From positions 310,001 through 374,000 of the forward strand of contig DGQP01000009.1 in the NCBI GenBank assembly GCA_002400415.1: DNA of 64,000 bases. The letters run 5' to 3'. How positions within the stretch are numbered: the stretch's first letter is position 1; every line of letters begins with the position of its first letter. Source of the DNA: Chitinophagaceae bacterium UBA4411 (lineage in GTDB: Bacteria; Bacteroidota; Bacteroidia; Chitinophagales; Chitinophagaceae). The position numbers and the translations under genes are program-made. The notes beneath the pieces were generated by a model. The model saw only the letters and a program-made list of their open reading frames with translations. It searched no databases and had not been told where the DNA came from. Below are positions 46,201 to 53,527 of the stretch, one piece after another.

Positions 46201-46468
46201 ATCCAATATTCTGAATAGGCTGCTCATCGAAAATAGGTGACCAGGTATGACCACTATTCTCTGTCTTCCAGACACCACCACTGGCAGCACCTACATAAAC
46301 AATATTGGGATTAGCAACTACTGCGTCAATAGCAGTGATACGGCCACTCATGCCGGCCGGGCCTATATTTCGGGGTTTTAAATTCTTGAACTGGTCTAAA
46401 GTAATTTTTTGTGCCGGGACAAAGCAGGCCATACAAAGAAGAACAGATAGCAGGGCTATTTTTCGCAT
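43208..46468 (-). CDS. Secreted BNR/sortilin-like beta-propeller protein
   Basis: 1086 residues with a signal peptide (cut near residue 19). Residues about 35-740 hold many BNR/Asp-box repeats of the VPS10/sortilin-like propeller type: GGVWKTENSGHTW, GIYKTLDGGRTW, GVFKTTDGGETW, GLYKSDDGGFKW. A low-complexity Gln/Pro/Gly stretch (about 800-840; GSGGGGRGGRGEF) leads to a C-terminal beta-sandwich (about 845-925) and a helical end. Such proteins are often called glycosyl hydrolases, but I see no catalytic site; they probably act as exported binding or scaffold proteins. Function unknown. Confidence 0.8.
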   Translation of the reverse strand: MRKIALLSVLLCMACFVPAQKITLDQFKNLKPRNIGPAGMSGRITAIDAVVANPNIVYVGAASGGVWKTENSGHTWSPIFDEQPIQNIGSIAIQQSNPSVVWVGTGEGNPRNSLNLGAGIYKTLDGGRTWKKMGLDKTVCIHRVVIDPVNPNTVYAAAIGNPYAEHPDRGVFKTTDGGETWTKILYANDTTGCADLVMDPSNPNKLIAAMWQFRRTPWDLKSGGKGSGLFITVDGGKNWEPLTKEDGMPDGMLGRIGVAFSRSMPSRVYAKVEATKNGLYKSDDGGFKWILVNSDPAQITDRPFYYQEIYVDPLNENRIYDVHSTITFSEDAGKSFSTMIPYSGIHPDHHAWWINPNDPNHIIEGNDGGIGISRDRGKNWIFDEKLPAGQFYHINVDNEIPYNIMGGMQDNGSWHGPAYTWTNGGIRNYYWNNVGGGDGFDVMPDPEDASWVYSMSQGGSVGRRNWKTGESWFIKPPALTATTKLRFNWNSAIAQDPFDPKTIYFGSQFLHKSTDKGVSWQTASPDLTTNDSVKIAAYQNTGGLTLDITGAETHCTILTIEPSKKEQGTIWIGTDDGNVQLTKDGGKTWTSFRGKIPGLPIGCWIPQIRASVHNPGEALVVANDYRRGDMKPYIFRTTDYGKTWARLIDENKVKGYALCVLQDPAEPNLIFAGTENGLWISFDNGASFEQFKNGYPSVSTYDFAIQEREADLVIATFGRALWILDDIRPLRKAAANKGIKFASPITAFAAPEAYQAQYKAATGYEWSTYGLYDGENRRRGAAVSFFISKPKAAADSAGKQSAQTTPSQQPSAARPQGSGGGGRGGRGEFSGASGRRAGDSVMVRIYDAGNKLIRTLRWNADTGFNRMYWGMEEKGFRQPGSPKPQPGAQEPGGFQVLPGTYKLLLTYASVTDSTYITIKDDPRLGNRNDIKLAQRSMYDRLRKSADKITAGMDQLTESDEVLAKMQAQLKGVEGKEVDSLRKTTTKLQDEIKAIREIISGKTSDKQGISRSPFDISVLNRLQQAQQSIGSKMTAPGKQEETLIELAETAVNDVVQKINTFYAEKWKNYREQAEGTKVNLFKDYKPL

Positions 46469-46549
46469 ACAGGTAAGTTTTGGAACACTAAACTTACTGA
46501 TTACGAACCGCCATGCAAAAAGTTTATATGAATGGTTGATTTGCGGGTA

Positions 46550-47572
46550 TTATTCCACCAGGAAAATAATCTTCGTGAACCATTTGGCAGTATCCTTCAC
46601 AACTCCCGGGTCGTTCATGTATTGTTCAATAACAGGTGCTTTTTGTTTCAGCTTGTTAGCCAGCAGGTAGGTATCAATGGTTTTATAGGCATCTGCTGTT
46701 TTATCATAAGCGCCATAGTAGTCCACATAAACGGCTTTAGATCCGCTTATATCAACAATTTTAATACTATCACTCTCAAGTTTTGTTCCGGCAGCAACAG
46801 GAATGGCGGCGGCCATATCAGCCGATTGGTTTTTTTCATCCCATATATAATACAATCCTGTTGGTATTCCGGGTTGTGCGCCGGCTTTGGATACTGCGTT
46901 ATATATTTTCGGAAAATAATCAGCAAAGAACGAAGAAATATCCTGCCATTTGATAGTCTCCCTGTACACGGCAAAAGAGGAAGCCGGGAAATTCATGGGG
47001 GTTACTTCGTAAGTTTTAGCCGCAACCGCTGAACCTGGTTTTTCGATCGCGGCTTTCAGGTTCTGTAATCCTTCTTCAAAATCCTTTCCCATTTCTTTAT
47101 CCATGCTGGAAAAAAGATTAAAAATATTCCAGGGTCTTGGGGTGGCTAATTCAAAATCCCAGGTTACTTTGGTTTGCCCGTCGATCTCTTCCAGCGAAAA
47201 ATCAGAATCAGCTTCCATGGATCGGGGCTTTTCAAAATTGAGATGGTATTTTATTTTTTTATTCAGGGTAAGAGTAACGATCTGCATTTTTCCTTCTCCT
47301 GATAATTCAGGATCTCCCACCCATGTATTGACAGCCCCCGGCGTTCCGTCCGTACCGGTAATCGTGTTTTTAATCGTGGAATCAGTCCGGCTCCAGACTG
47401 ACCACTTATTGAAATTTTCCAGCCTGAGCAGGTAATTATATACTTCAGTTACCGGTGCGTTGATAGTAATGCTCCGTTCTGTTTTTTGTTTCACCGGGAG
47501 AACCAGCACCAGGATCAGTACAATAGCAATTACCACTAAAAAGAGTATACCCAGCTGTTTGATGATTTTCAT
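46550..47572 (-). CDS. Membrane-anchored SRPBCC/GyrI-like two-domain protein
   Basis: 340 residues. One N-terminal membrane helix (IIKQLGILFLVVIAIVLILVLVLPV) anchors an SRPBCC (START-like) domain (about 32-175; SITINAPVTEVYNYLLRLENFNKWSVW) and a GyrI-like effector-binding domain (about 190-340; MNFPASSFAVYRETIKWQD, GLYYIWDEKNQSADMAAAIPV). Both folds bind small hydrophobic ligands. No regulator DNA-binding domain is present. The arrangement occurs elsewhere in Bacteroidota without known function. Confidence 0.82.
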   Translation of the reverse strand: MKIIKQLGILFLVVIAIVLILVLVLPVKQKTERSITINAPVTEVYNYLLRLENFNKWSVWSRTDSTIKNTITGTDGTPGAVNTWVGDPELSGEGKMQIVTLTLNKKIKYHLNFEKPRSMEADSDFSLEEIDGQTKVTWDFELATPRPWNIFNLFSSMDKEMGKDFEEGLQNLKAAIEKPGSAVAAKTYEVTPMNFPASSFAVYRETIKWQDISSFFADYFPKIYNAVSKAGAQPGIPTGLYYIWDEKNQSADMAAAIPVAAGTKLESDSIKIVDISGSKAVYVDYYGAYDKTADAYKTIDTYLLANKLKQKAPVIEQYMNDPGVVKDTAKWFTKIIFLVE

Positions 47573-47595
47573 AACGTGGTTTTAATGCGGACGCA

Positions 47596-47603
47596 CAAAT
47601 TTA
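47596..47603 (-). promoter_or_regulatory. -7 promoter element TAAATTTG for the SRPBCC gene
   Basis: Exact TAnnTTTG on the minus strand, 23 bases upstream of the ATG at 47572; no -33 TTTG at the expected distance. Confidence 0.4.
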
Positions 47604-47624
47604 ATTTTTTAAAATGGTATGGAT

Positions 47625-47648
47625 TAAAAAACCCCGCCGGGGCGGGGT
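47625..47648 (-). terminator. Intrinsic terminator after the M16 protease gene
   Basis: Seven-base-pair GC stem (47631-47637 with 47642-47648), loop CGGG, followed on the minus strand by six T residues. Located just past the stop codon at 47656. Confidence 0.85.
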
Positions 47649-47655
47649 CTCTTTA

Positions 47656-50496
47656 TTAAAATGGTTTTAATGTCTTGTCTTCTGTTTTTTCAGGCTTTAG
47701 AACGGCCCGGATATATTTGGCAGGGTTGACATATTTTCTGGCAGCAGCCTGGATCATTTTGCCGGTTAGCTCGCTGATTTGTTTTTCTTTCTTTAAAATA
47801 GCCCTGGGATCATTGCCATAGAAATAAGCATCAAACAAACTGGCGGCCCAGAACTGGTTTTGTTTCATATCCACTTCCAGTTTTCTTTTTTGCTGCTCTT
47901 TGATCTTGGCCAGGTCCCCGGCGGTGACGCCATTTTTAATAATCTTATTCAGTTCATTAAATGAAGCTTTGGTCAATGTATCAGCATTCTCGGGTGCGCA
48001 GGGAAATGAAATATAAAATGAAGAATAAGAATAAGGAATTTTTTGCATGGAACCGCCGGCACCTACGCCATATACCCCGCCTTTCTCTTCCCGTAATTGC
48101 TCCACCAGTTTAATAGTCATTACTTCGCCAAGGCTTTTTAGTGCATAGGCATCTTTGGCATTGTAAGGAACAGGGTTATTAAAAACAATATTCACCTGGC
48201 TTTGCGGTTCGGTTCCTTTGTTGATTTGTTTTTCCACTTTCCCCGCAGGCGGACGTATACCCAGGTCCCTGAATGTTTCTTTTTTACCGGTGGAAGGGAG
48301 GCTTCCCAGGTACTTCTCCAACAGGGGTTTGATGCTATCTTCGTTAACGGCACCCACAAACAGGAAAGTGAAATCGCCGGCATTGCCAAACCGTTCTTTG
48401 TAGATATGGATTGCTTTATCAAGATCTACTTTGTCAAAATCTTCGGGTTTGGGAAACCTGCCGCCACGGAGATGGTCCTGGCTCATCAGTTTTTGAAATT
48501 CGTTGCTGTAATAATATTGCGGGTCTGACAGCACATTGGCATACACCTGTTTTTGTTTGGTAATAAATGAGCTGAAAGCATCTTTGTCCTTTCGCGGAGA
48601 GGTGAAATAAAGATGGGCAAGTTGTAAGAATGTTTCCATTTCTTTAGGGGTAGTATTGCCATTCATTCCTTCACTGTAGTTGGCAATGTTCACCGACAGG
48701 CCGGTGTTTCTTCCTTTCAGCATATTGCCCAGGTCTACGGCATTAAAATCACTCACCCCGCTTTGCTGTACAATGGCAGCCGCATTGATGGCGGAATAAT
48801 AGTCGGCATCTTTAACCAGGGAATGCCCTCCTTTACTAAAAGCCCTCACAATGATCTCATCATTTTTGAAGGTAGTGGGCTTGAGTATTACCGTTACCCC
48901 GTTGGATAATTTCAGCGTGGTGGTGCCCAGCTCTTCATCGGTGACGGATGATATGACCTTCCCGGCTTTCAGTTTACTGCCGTCCATTAAAGAACTGGCC
49001 AATATTTTTTCTTTATACGGCTCAATAGCTGCCACATCCACGGCACTGATAATATTTTTTACTTCTTCTTCAGAAGGAATTTTAATACCCTCTTTATCCG
49101 GCGCATTCATGGTAACCACCATATTGTCTTTGCTGATCCAGCCGGCTGCCAGTTTGTTGATATCCTCCAGCTTAACGGTGGCGAGATATTGTTTCACAAA
49201 ATCATATTCCCATTCAATTCCGGGGATCGGTTCGTTGATCAGAAAATTATTGACATATTCACTGACATATTTAAAGGACTCTTCTTTTTCACGTTCATTA
49301 AACACCTGGTCGTAAAAACTTTGGGTTTGTTTTTTCTGGCGGCTGAATTCGGTTTCAGTAAAACCATGCAACTGGATGCGACGGGCTTCTTCCAGCAGGC
49401 TCTTAAGCGATTGGCTCATCCCGGTATCGCTGCTGTTGGCATATAACTGGAAGGCGTCTTTGGTTCTTGCATAGCTGCTGCCATAGTAAGAACCGGCGCC
49501 GATAAAAGGTGGATTGGGTTTTAGTGCCAGCTCCCGGAACCGGCTGTTTAGCATTCCGGTAAACAGCATTTGATTCATATAGCGGACATAATCCCCCATT
49601 GTTTTTTCAGGCTGGGTTTCTTTTTTAAACATTACTTCAATAGCAGGGAAGGCCGTCTCTTTATCTTTGGCAACAACAGTGAGTATTTCCTGGTGATCAG
49701 GGACCGGGAATGATTCTCTTTTGCGGGGAACGGAAGCGGCAGGGATATCACTAAAAACCTCTTTGATCTTTTTCTCCATTTCGTTCACATCAATATCACC
49801 CACAACAATCACTGCCTGCATATCGGGACGGTACCAGTCTTTGTAAAAATTCTTTAATGCAGCATGTGTAAAATGTTCAAGCGATGCTTTAGTGCCTATT
49901 GGCAGCCGGTCTGCATATTTAGATCCGCGGTATTGCACCGGCAATGTCTGTTTCATCATCCGCTCATCGGCGCCACGGCTCAACCTCCATTCTTCAATCA
50001 CCACTCCTCTTTCCTTTTCTATTTCTAATGAATCAAGCGTCGCATTGTGTGCCCAGTCTTCCAGTATCTGTAGTCCTTTGTCAACAAGACCGGGCTTATC
50101 GGTCGGTACCGGAAGTATATAAACAGTTTCATCAAAACCGGTATAAGCATTCAGGTCTGCTCCAAACTGCACACCAATACTCTGCAGGTAATTGACCAGT
50201 TCATTTTTGGGAAAACGTTTGGTGCCGTTAAAATTCATGTGCTCCATAAAATGGGCCAGTCCCAGCTGGTCATCATCTTCCAGCACCGAACCTGCATTCA
50301 CCACCAGCCGCATTTCCACTCTTTTCTCGGGCAGGTTGTTCCTGCGGATATAATAGGTAAGACCATTGGCCAGTTTGCCAATTTTTACATTGGGATCAAC
50401 GGGCATTAATTGTGAACGGTCGATCTGTGACCAGCCTGTTTGCAACAGGCAAACAGCCATAGCTGTTAACAGCAGGTGTTTTTTCAAATTCTTCAT
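47656..50496 (-). CDS. M16 family metalloprotease (pitrilysin/insulinase type)
   Basis: 946 residues with a signal peptide (cut near TGWSQ, residue 24), so periplasmic. Two M16 pairs: the N-terminal active domain carries the inverted zinc motif HFMEH (His82, Glu85, His86) and a distal Glu in the GVVIEEWRLSRG stretch. The C-terminal M16_C domains are inactive, as is usual. It should degrade small peptides. Undamaged. A strong terminator lies directly downstream; nothing obvious links it to its neighbours. Confidence 0.92.
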   Translation of the reverse strand: MKNLKKHLLLTAMAVCLLQTGWSQIDRSQLMPVDPNVKIGKLANGLTYYIRRNNLPEKRVEMRLVVNAGSVLEDDDQLGLAHFMEHMNFNGTKRFPKNELVNYLQSIGVQFGADLNAYTGFDETVYILPVPTDKPGLVDKGLQILEDWAHNATLDSLEIEKERGVVIEEWRLSRGADERMMKQTLPVQYRGSKYADRLPIGTKASLEHFTHAALKNFYKDWYRPDMQAVIVVGDIDVNEMEKKIKEVFSDIPAASVPRKRESFPVPDHQEILTVVAKDKETAFPAIEVMFKKETQPEKTMGDYVRYMNQMLFTGMLNSRFRELALKPNPPFIGAGSYYGSSYARTKDAFQLYANSSDTGMSQSLKSLLEEARRIQLHGFTETEFSRQKKQTQSFYDQVFNEREKEESFKYVSEYVNNFLINEPIPGIEWEYDFVKQYLATVKLEDINKLAAGWISKDNMVVTMNAPDKEGIKIPSEEEVKNIISAVDVAAIEPYKEKILASSLMDGSKLKAGKVISSVTDEELGTTTLKLSNGVTVILKPTTFKNDEIIVRAFSKGGHSLVKDADYYSAINAAAIVQQSGVSDFNAVDLGNMLKGRNTGLSVNIANYSEGMNGNTTPKEMETFLQLAHLYFTSPRKDKDAFSSFITKQKQVYANVLSDPQYYYSNEFQKLMSQDHLRGGRFPKPEDFDKVDLDKAIHIYKERFGNAGDFTFLFVGAVNEDSIKPLLEKYLGSLPSTGKKETFRDLGIRPPAGKVEKQINKGTEPQSQVNIVFNNPVPYNAKDAYALKSLGEVMTIKLVEQLREEKGGVYGVGAGGSMQKIPYSYSSFYISFPCAPENADTLTKASFNELNKIIKNGVTAGDLAKIKEQQKRKLEVDMKQNQFWAASLFDAYFYGNDPRAILKKEKQISELTGKMIQAAARKYVNPAKYIRAVLKPEKTEDKTLKPF

Positions 50497-50548
50497 ACCG
50501 GTTTCTTTTGGGAACGTAAATGTATTTACAAGCCGTTGCTTTGAAAAA

Positions 50549-50577
50549 TAAAAAACCCCGCCAGGAGAAGCGGGGTT
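50549..50577 (-). terminator. Intrinsic terminator after msrB
   Basis: Eight-base-pair stem (50554-50561 with 50570-50577), eight-base loop; on the minus strand the T-run TTTTTTATTTTTC follows. It is 22 bases past the msrB stop. Confidence 0.8.
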
Positions 50578-50598
50578 GCGATTATAAAGAGATCAGCT

Positions 50599-51183
50599 TT
50601 ATTGTTGAGGTTTTTCCTTGTTGTATTGTTTTTCAGCATCTTTTGCTTTGGCAAAATCAAGAATGACACCGTTGATACAGTACCGGAGCCCTGTGGGCGG
50701 CGGCCCGTCTTCAAACACATGTCCCAGGTGCGCCTTGCAACGGCCGCATTGCACTTCTGTTCTTTCCATGCCGTGTGAATTGTCGGGGGTATAAATAATA
50801 CTGCTTTTGCTGATAGGCTGGTAAAAACTGGGCCAGCCGCAACCGCTTTCAAATTTGGTATCACTTTGAAACAGTGCATTGCCGCAGGCGGCGCAATAAT
50901 AAGTTCCTTTTTCTTTGAATTTCTCAAATTTGCTGGTCCAGGGTCTTTCGGTTCCTTTTTGGCGGGCTATATAATATACGTCTTCGGGCAATATTTTTTT
51001 CCAATCTTCTTCGCTCATGGTCACTTTAGAGCTGTCAGTATTTGAATAAACGGGATTCTTCTTGCTGCTGCTGTCCATTTTCGGGGTATTTGTGGTTGAT
51101 GAATTATTCTGGGAATAACTGCATTGCTGCAGCAGAGATGCTGAAAGCAATACCAGTATAAGTTTTGTTTTTATCATATCCAT
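50599..51183 (-). CDS. msrB: Peptide-methionine (R)-S-oxide reductase, lipoprotein
   Basis: 194 residues. The signal ends LLQQCSYSQ with a probable lipidated Cys, so it works in the periplasm or at the outer membrane, unlike cytoplasmic MsrB. After a Ser/Thr-rich linker (about 25-55) the MsrB domain follows: zinc cysteines in YYCAACG and VQCGRCKAHLGHVF, FESGCGWPSF, and the catalytic Cys in LRYCINGV. It repairs oxidised methionine. It has its own -7 element and terminator, so it is a single-gene unit. Confidence 0.92.
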   Translation of the reverse strand: MDMIKTKLILVLLSASLLQQCSYSQNNSSTTNTPKMDSSSKKNPVYSNTDSSKVTMSEEDWKKILPEDVYYIARQKGTERPWTSKFEKFKEKGTYYCAACGNALFQSDTKFESGCGWPSFYQPISKSSIIYTPDNSHGMERTEVQCGRCKAHLGHVFEDGPPPTGLRYCINGVILDFAKAKDAEKQYNKEKPQQ

Positions 51184-51196
51184 TATTTTAAGATAA

Positions 51197-51204
51197 CAAA
51201 TCTA
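51197..51204 (-). promoter_or_regulatory. -7 promoter element TAGATTTG for msrB
   Basis: Exact TAnnTTTG on the minus strand, 14 bases upstream of the ATG at 51183. The -33 element is not clear. Confidence 0.4.
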
Positions 51205-51325
51205 CGGGAACAAGGTTGGGCTGGTTTGTCCGGGGAAAGACAAACAGCTGTTCTTAACTTTTCATTAGCCGGGATGATTCTTATCAAAACTTAGGGATGA
51301 AACAGGATTTTTAGCCCTGGAACAT

Positions 51326-51333
51326 TATATTTG
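51326..51333 (+). promoter_or_regulatory. -7 promoter element TATATTTG for adk
   Basis: Exact TAnnTTTG 27 bases upstream of the ATG at 51361; no TTTG at the -33 position. Confidence 0.45.
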
Positions 51334-51360
51334 TTGCTTCACCAAGGTTAGCCATAGCTT

Positions 51361-51939
51361 ATGTTTAATTTGATCCTCTTTGGACCTCCCGGCAGCGGAA
51401 AAGGCACACAATCAGAAAGATTGGTTGAGAAATACGGGCTGGTCCATCTTTCTACCGGTAATTTGTTGCGGGAGGAAATTTCCCAGAAAACACCCCTCGG
51501 GCTGGAAGCCAAAAGTTTTATGGATAAAGGCCAGCTGGTGCCGGATGAAGTGGTCATCGGCATGGTGGATTCTTATTTTGATAAGCATAAAGAAGCCAAA
51601 GGTTTCCTGTTTGATGGGTTTCCCCGTACGGTGGCCCAGGCTATTGCCCTGGACAAATTACTGGAATTAAAAAAGACGGAAATTGCTTCCGTGGTGGCCC
51701 TGGAAGTAGGTGAAGAGGAACTGGTAAAACGTTTGCTGAACCGCGGAAAGACCTCGGGCAGAAGTGATGATACCAACGAGGAAGTGATCCGGAAAAGGTT
51801 TTCTGTCTATAGTAATGAAACAACTCCTGTGGCCGAGCATTATAAAAAAGCCCGTAAATTTCACCCGGTTAAAGGAGAAGGAACAGTAGATGATATCTTT
51901 TCAGCCATTAGTGAAGCCATCAATAAGAGATTAAAATAA
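51361..51939 (+). CDS. adk: Adenylate kinase, short form
   Basis: 192 residues. The P-loop GPPGSGKGTQ starts at residue 7; LSTGNLLREEI (AMP site), FDGFPRTVAQA and the Arg-rich GRSDDTNEEVIRKRF lid region follow. The lid is the short type without a zinc domain. It interconverts ATP + AMP and 2 ADP in the cytoplasm. Standalone unit between its own promoter and terminator. Confidence 0.95.
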   Translation: MFNLILFGPPGSGKGTQSERLVEKYGLVHLSTGNLLREEISQKTPLGLEAKSFMDKGQLVPDEVVIGMVDSYFDKHKEAKGFLFDGFPRTVAQAIALDKLLELKKTEIASVVALEVGEEELVKRLLNRGKTSGRSDDTNEEVIRKRFSVYSNETTPVAEHYKKARKFHPVKGEGTVDDIFSAISEAINKRLK

Positions 51940-51957
51940 ATTGATTACTAATTTTGC

Positions 51958-51988
51958 AATGCCGGTGTAATCACCGGCATTTTGTTTT
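51958..51988 (+). terminator. Intrinsic terminator after adk
   Basis: Perfect 10-bp stem (51958-51967 with 51972-51981), loop TAAT, followed by TTGTTTTG. It begins 19 bases after the adk stop. Confidence 0.85.
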
Positions 51989-52031
51989 GCATAACCGGTT
52001 TTCGTAAACTTGTAACCTGTAAGCTTGTCAC

Positions 52032-52511
52032 ATGAGCATTGAAAAGGAGAATTTTCTGCGTACCAAACTGGTTCCTTACCTGCAACAATTGGCCCCGGCC
52101 ACCACAGCCCGCTGGGGAAAAATGAATGTGCAGCAGATGATTGAACATTATGAAGGTGATGCTGTTCGCATTGCCAGTGGCCGTCTAAAAACAGATAGTA
52201 TACTGACCCCTGCCGGAAACCTGGAACGAATGCGGGAATTCATGATGAGTGATAAACCCTTCAAAGAAAATACAAAGAACCCGTTGCTGGGGGAAGAGCC
52301 GGCACCACTGCGCTATAAAACAGTGCAGGGCGCAATTGGCGCCCTGCAACAGGAATTAATCTACTTTTTTGAAGCTTTTGAACAAGAACCTGGATTGATT
52401 ACCCGTAATCCCTTCTTTGGCGATCTCAACTTTGAACAGAATGTACAGTTGCTCTATAAACATGCCCTGCACCATCTCCGGCAGTTTGGGGTGGAGCCGC
52501 TTAAAACTTAA
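52032..52511 (+). CDS. DinB-like/DUF1569 small protein
   Basis: 159 residues, all-helical and soluble, with RWGKMNVQQMIEHYEGDAVRIASG near residue 27, the pattern of DinB-superfamily DUF1569 proteins, and HALHHLRQFG near the end. The His residues are spaced as in the metal-binding site of DinB folds. Function unknown. Its 3' end overlaps the convergent lipoprotein gene by four bases. Confidence 0.65.
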   Translation: MSIEKENFLRTKLVPYLQQLAPATTARWGKMNVQQMIEHYEGDAVRIASGRLKTDSILTPAGNLERMREFMMSDKPFKENTKNPLLGEEPAPLRYKTVQGAIGALQQELIYFFEAFEQEPGLITRNPFFGDLNFEQNVQLLYKHALHHLRQFGVEPLKT

Positions 52512-52969
52512 AATTTTGTTTTCAGTAATGAATCGGCTTTTGCAAGACTGCCCAGGATCGCTTCTTTCACTTTACCCACTTTCATCTTTTCATCAGTCAG
52601 GTATTTTATCCGTTGCCCTGCATCGTTCAGCGAAGAGTCCATATTGAATTCCTCCATCCATTTATTCATGGCAAACTCAGCATAACTCAGTTCTTTGGCC
52701 AGGCTGTCAATCCTGGCTTTCAGCGGGGCGGCTGCCTGCTGTGCCTTTACCGGAAGTTTGGCAATTGAATCCAGCCATTGCTGCGCCTGTTTCTGTGCAG
52801 CAGATAGCTTCGGCATTTTACCCATACCCACGTCATGCCCCTCCATCACATCATGCATCAGGCTGTCTGCCTCAGTTTTTGGAGCAGAGCCGGCATGGTT
52901 ATGTTTGTCATCGTTATTACAAGCAAACAATAGGAATACACTTGCAAAAAACAAGATCAGTTTTTTCAT
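52508..52969 (-). CDS. Helical lipoprotein of unknown function
   Basis: 153 residues. The signal ends LLFACNN with Cys17 lipidated, followed by a His/Asp-rich stretch (NNDDKHNHAG). The mature part is Ala/Lys-rich and mostly helical. No recognised domain. It runs in the same direction as the next small secreted gene, 49 bases away. Confidence 0.65.
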   Translation of the reverse strand: MKKLILFFASVFLLFACNNDDKHNHAGSAPKTEADSLMHDVMEGHDVGMGKMPKLSAAQKQAQQWLDSIAKLPVKAQQAAAPLKARIDSLAKELSYAEFAMNKWMEEFNMDSSLNDAGQRIKYLTDEKMKVGKVKEAILGSLAKADSLLKTKF

Positions 52970-53018
52970 TAGTAATTAATATTTTATTCAGGGATAAGAA
53001 AATACAACGGCAAATTTA

Positions 53019-53408
53019 TCACTGTTTATGTTCTTCTCCGCTGCATTTTTCGGTCATTTCATGAAACAGCTCATGCAATGCGGTTAACTTTTCAGTGATC
53101 TGTTTGTCTGTTCCATTGTTTTTGATCAGCTTGTGTAGTTCTTTACTGCCTTTTACCAGTTTTTTTAATTGTTCTTTAATGGCAGCTTTACTAAAACCTT
53201 CCGGGGCGGTGGAGGTTTTCCAGGCCACTGCTTTATCAATTATTTCCTGGCTGCGGGCTTTGACCGGCCCCAATTTACCTTCCTCGGCCGGATGGAAAGT
53301 GGCACTCATAATATCATGGAAATCGCTTAGTTCTTTCCATTTGGCCTGGGCCGAAACAGCTACAGTAAGTCCTAATAAAACAACGAGCAGGCTGGCAATC
53401 TTTTTCAT
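53019..53408 (-). CDS. Small secreted helical protein of unknown function
   Basis: 129 residues with a signal peptide cut near AQAKW (residue 21). The mature part has two helical halves resembling a cytochrome c'-like or four-helix bundle (SDFHDIMSATFHPAEEGKLGPVKARSQEI, ALHELFHEMTEKC), with His residues and a single Cys near the end but no CxxCH heme motif. A -7 element lies at 53426-53433 on the minus strand (TAAATTTG). Confidence 0.65.
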   Translation of the reverse strand: MKKIASLLVVLLGLTVAVSAQAKWKELSDFHDIMSATFHPAEEGKLGPVKARSQEIIDKAVAWKTSTAPEGFSKAAIKEQLKKLVKGSKELHKLIKNNGTDKQITEKLTALHELFHEMTEKCSGEEHKQ

Positions 53409-53425
53409 AATCGTTTTTTAGAGAT

Positions 53426-53433
53426 CAAATTTA
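53426..53433 (-). promoter_or_regulatory. -7 promoter element TAAATTTG for the small secreted protein gene
   Basis: Exact TAnnTTTG on the minus strand, 18 bases upstream of the ATG at 53408. Confidence 0.4.
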
Positions 53434-53453
53434 AAGACAGGGACTATTTTTAA

Positions 53454-53513
53454 TATGACTAAAATCATTTGACTGGTTCTTTTTGTTTTTCGGGTAATTT
53501 CGTTATGACTAAA
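53454..53513 (+). repeat. Direct repeat TATGACTAAA upstream of paaZ
   Basis: The ten-base word occurs at 53454-53463 and again at 53504-53513, a 50-base period, flanking the presumed paaZ promoter region. It could be a regulator site pair; two copies alone are weak evidence. Confidence 0.3.
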
Positions 53514-53527
53514 GCTTGCTTGCAACA

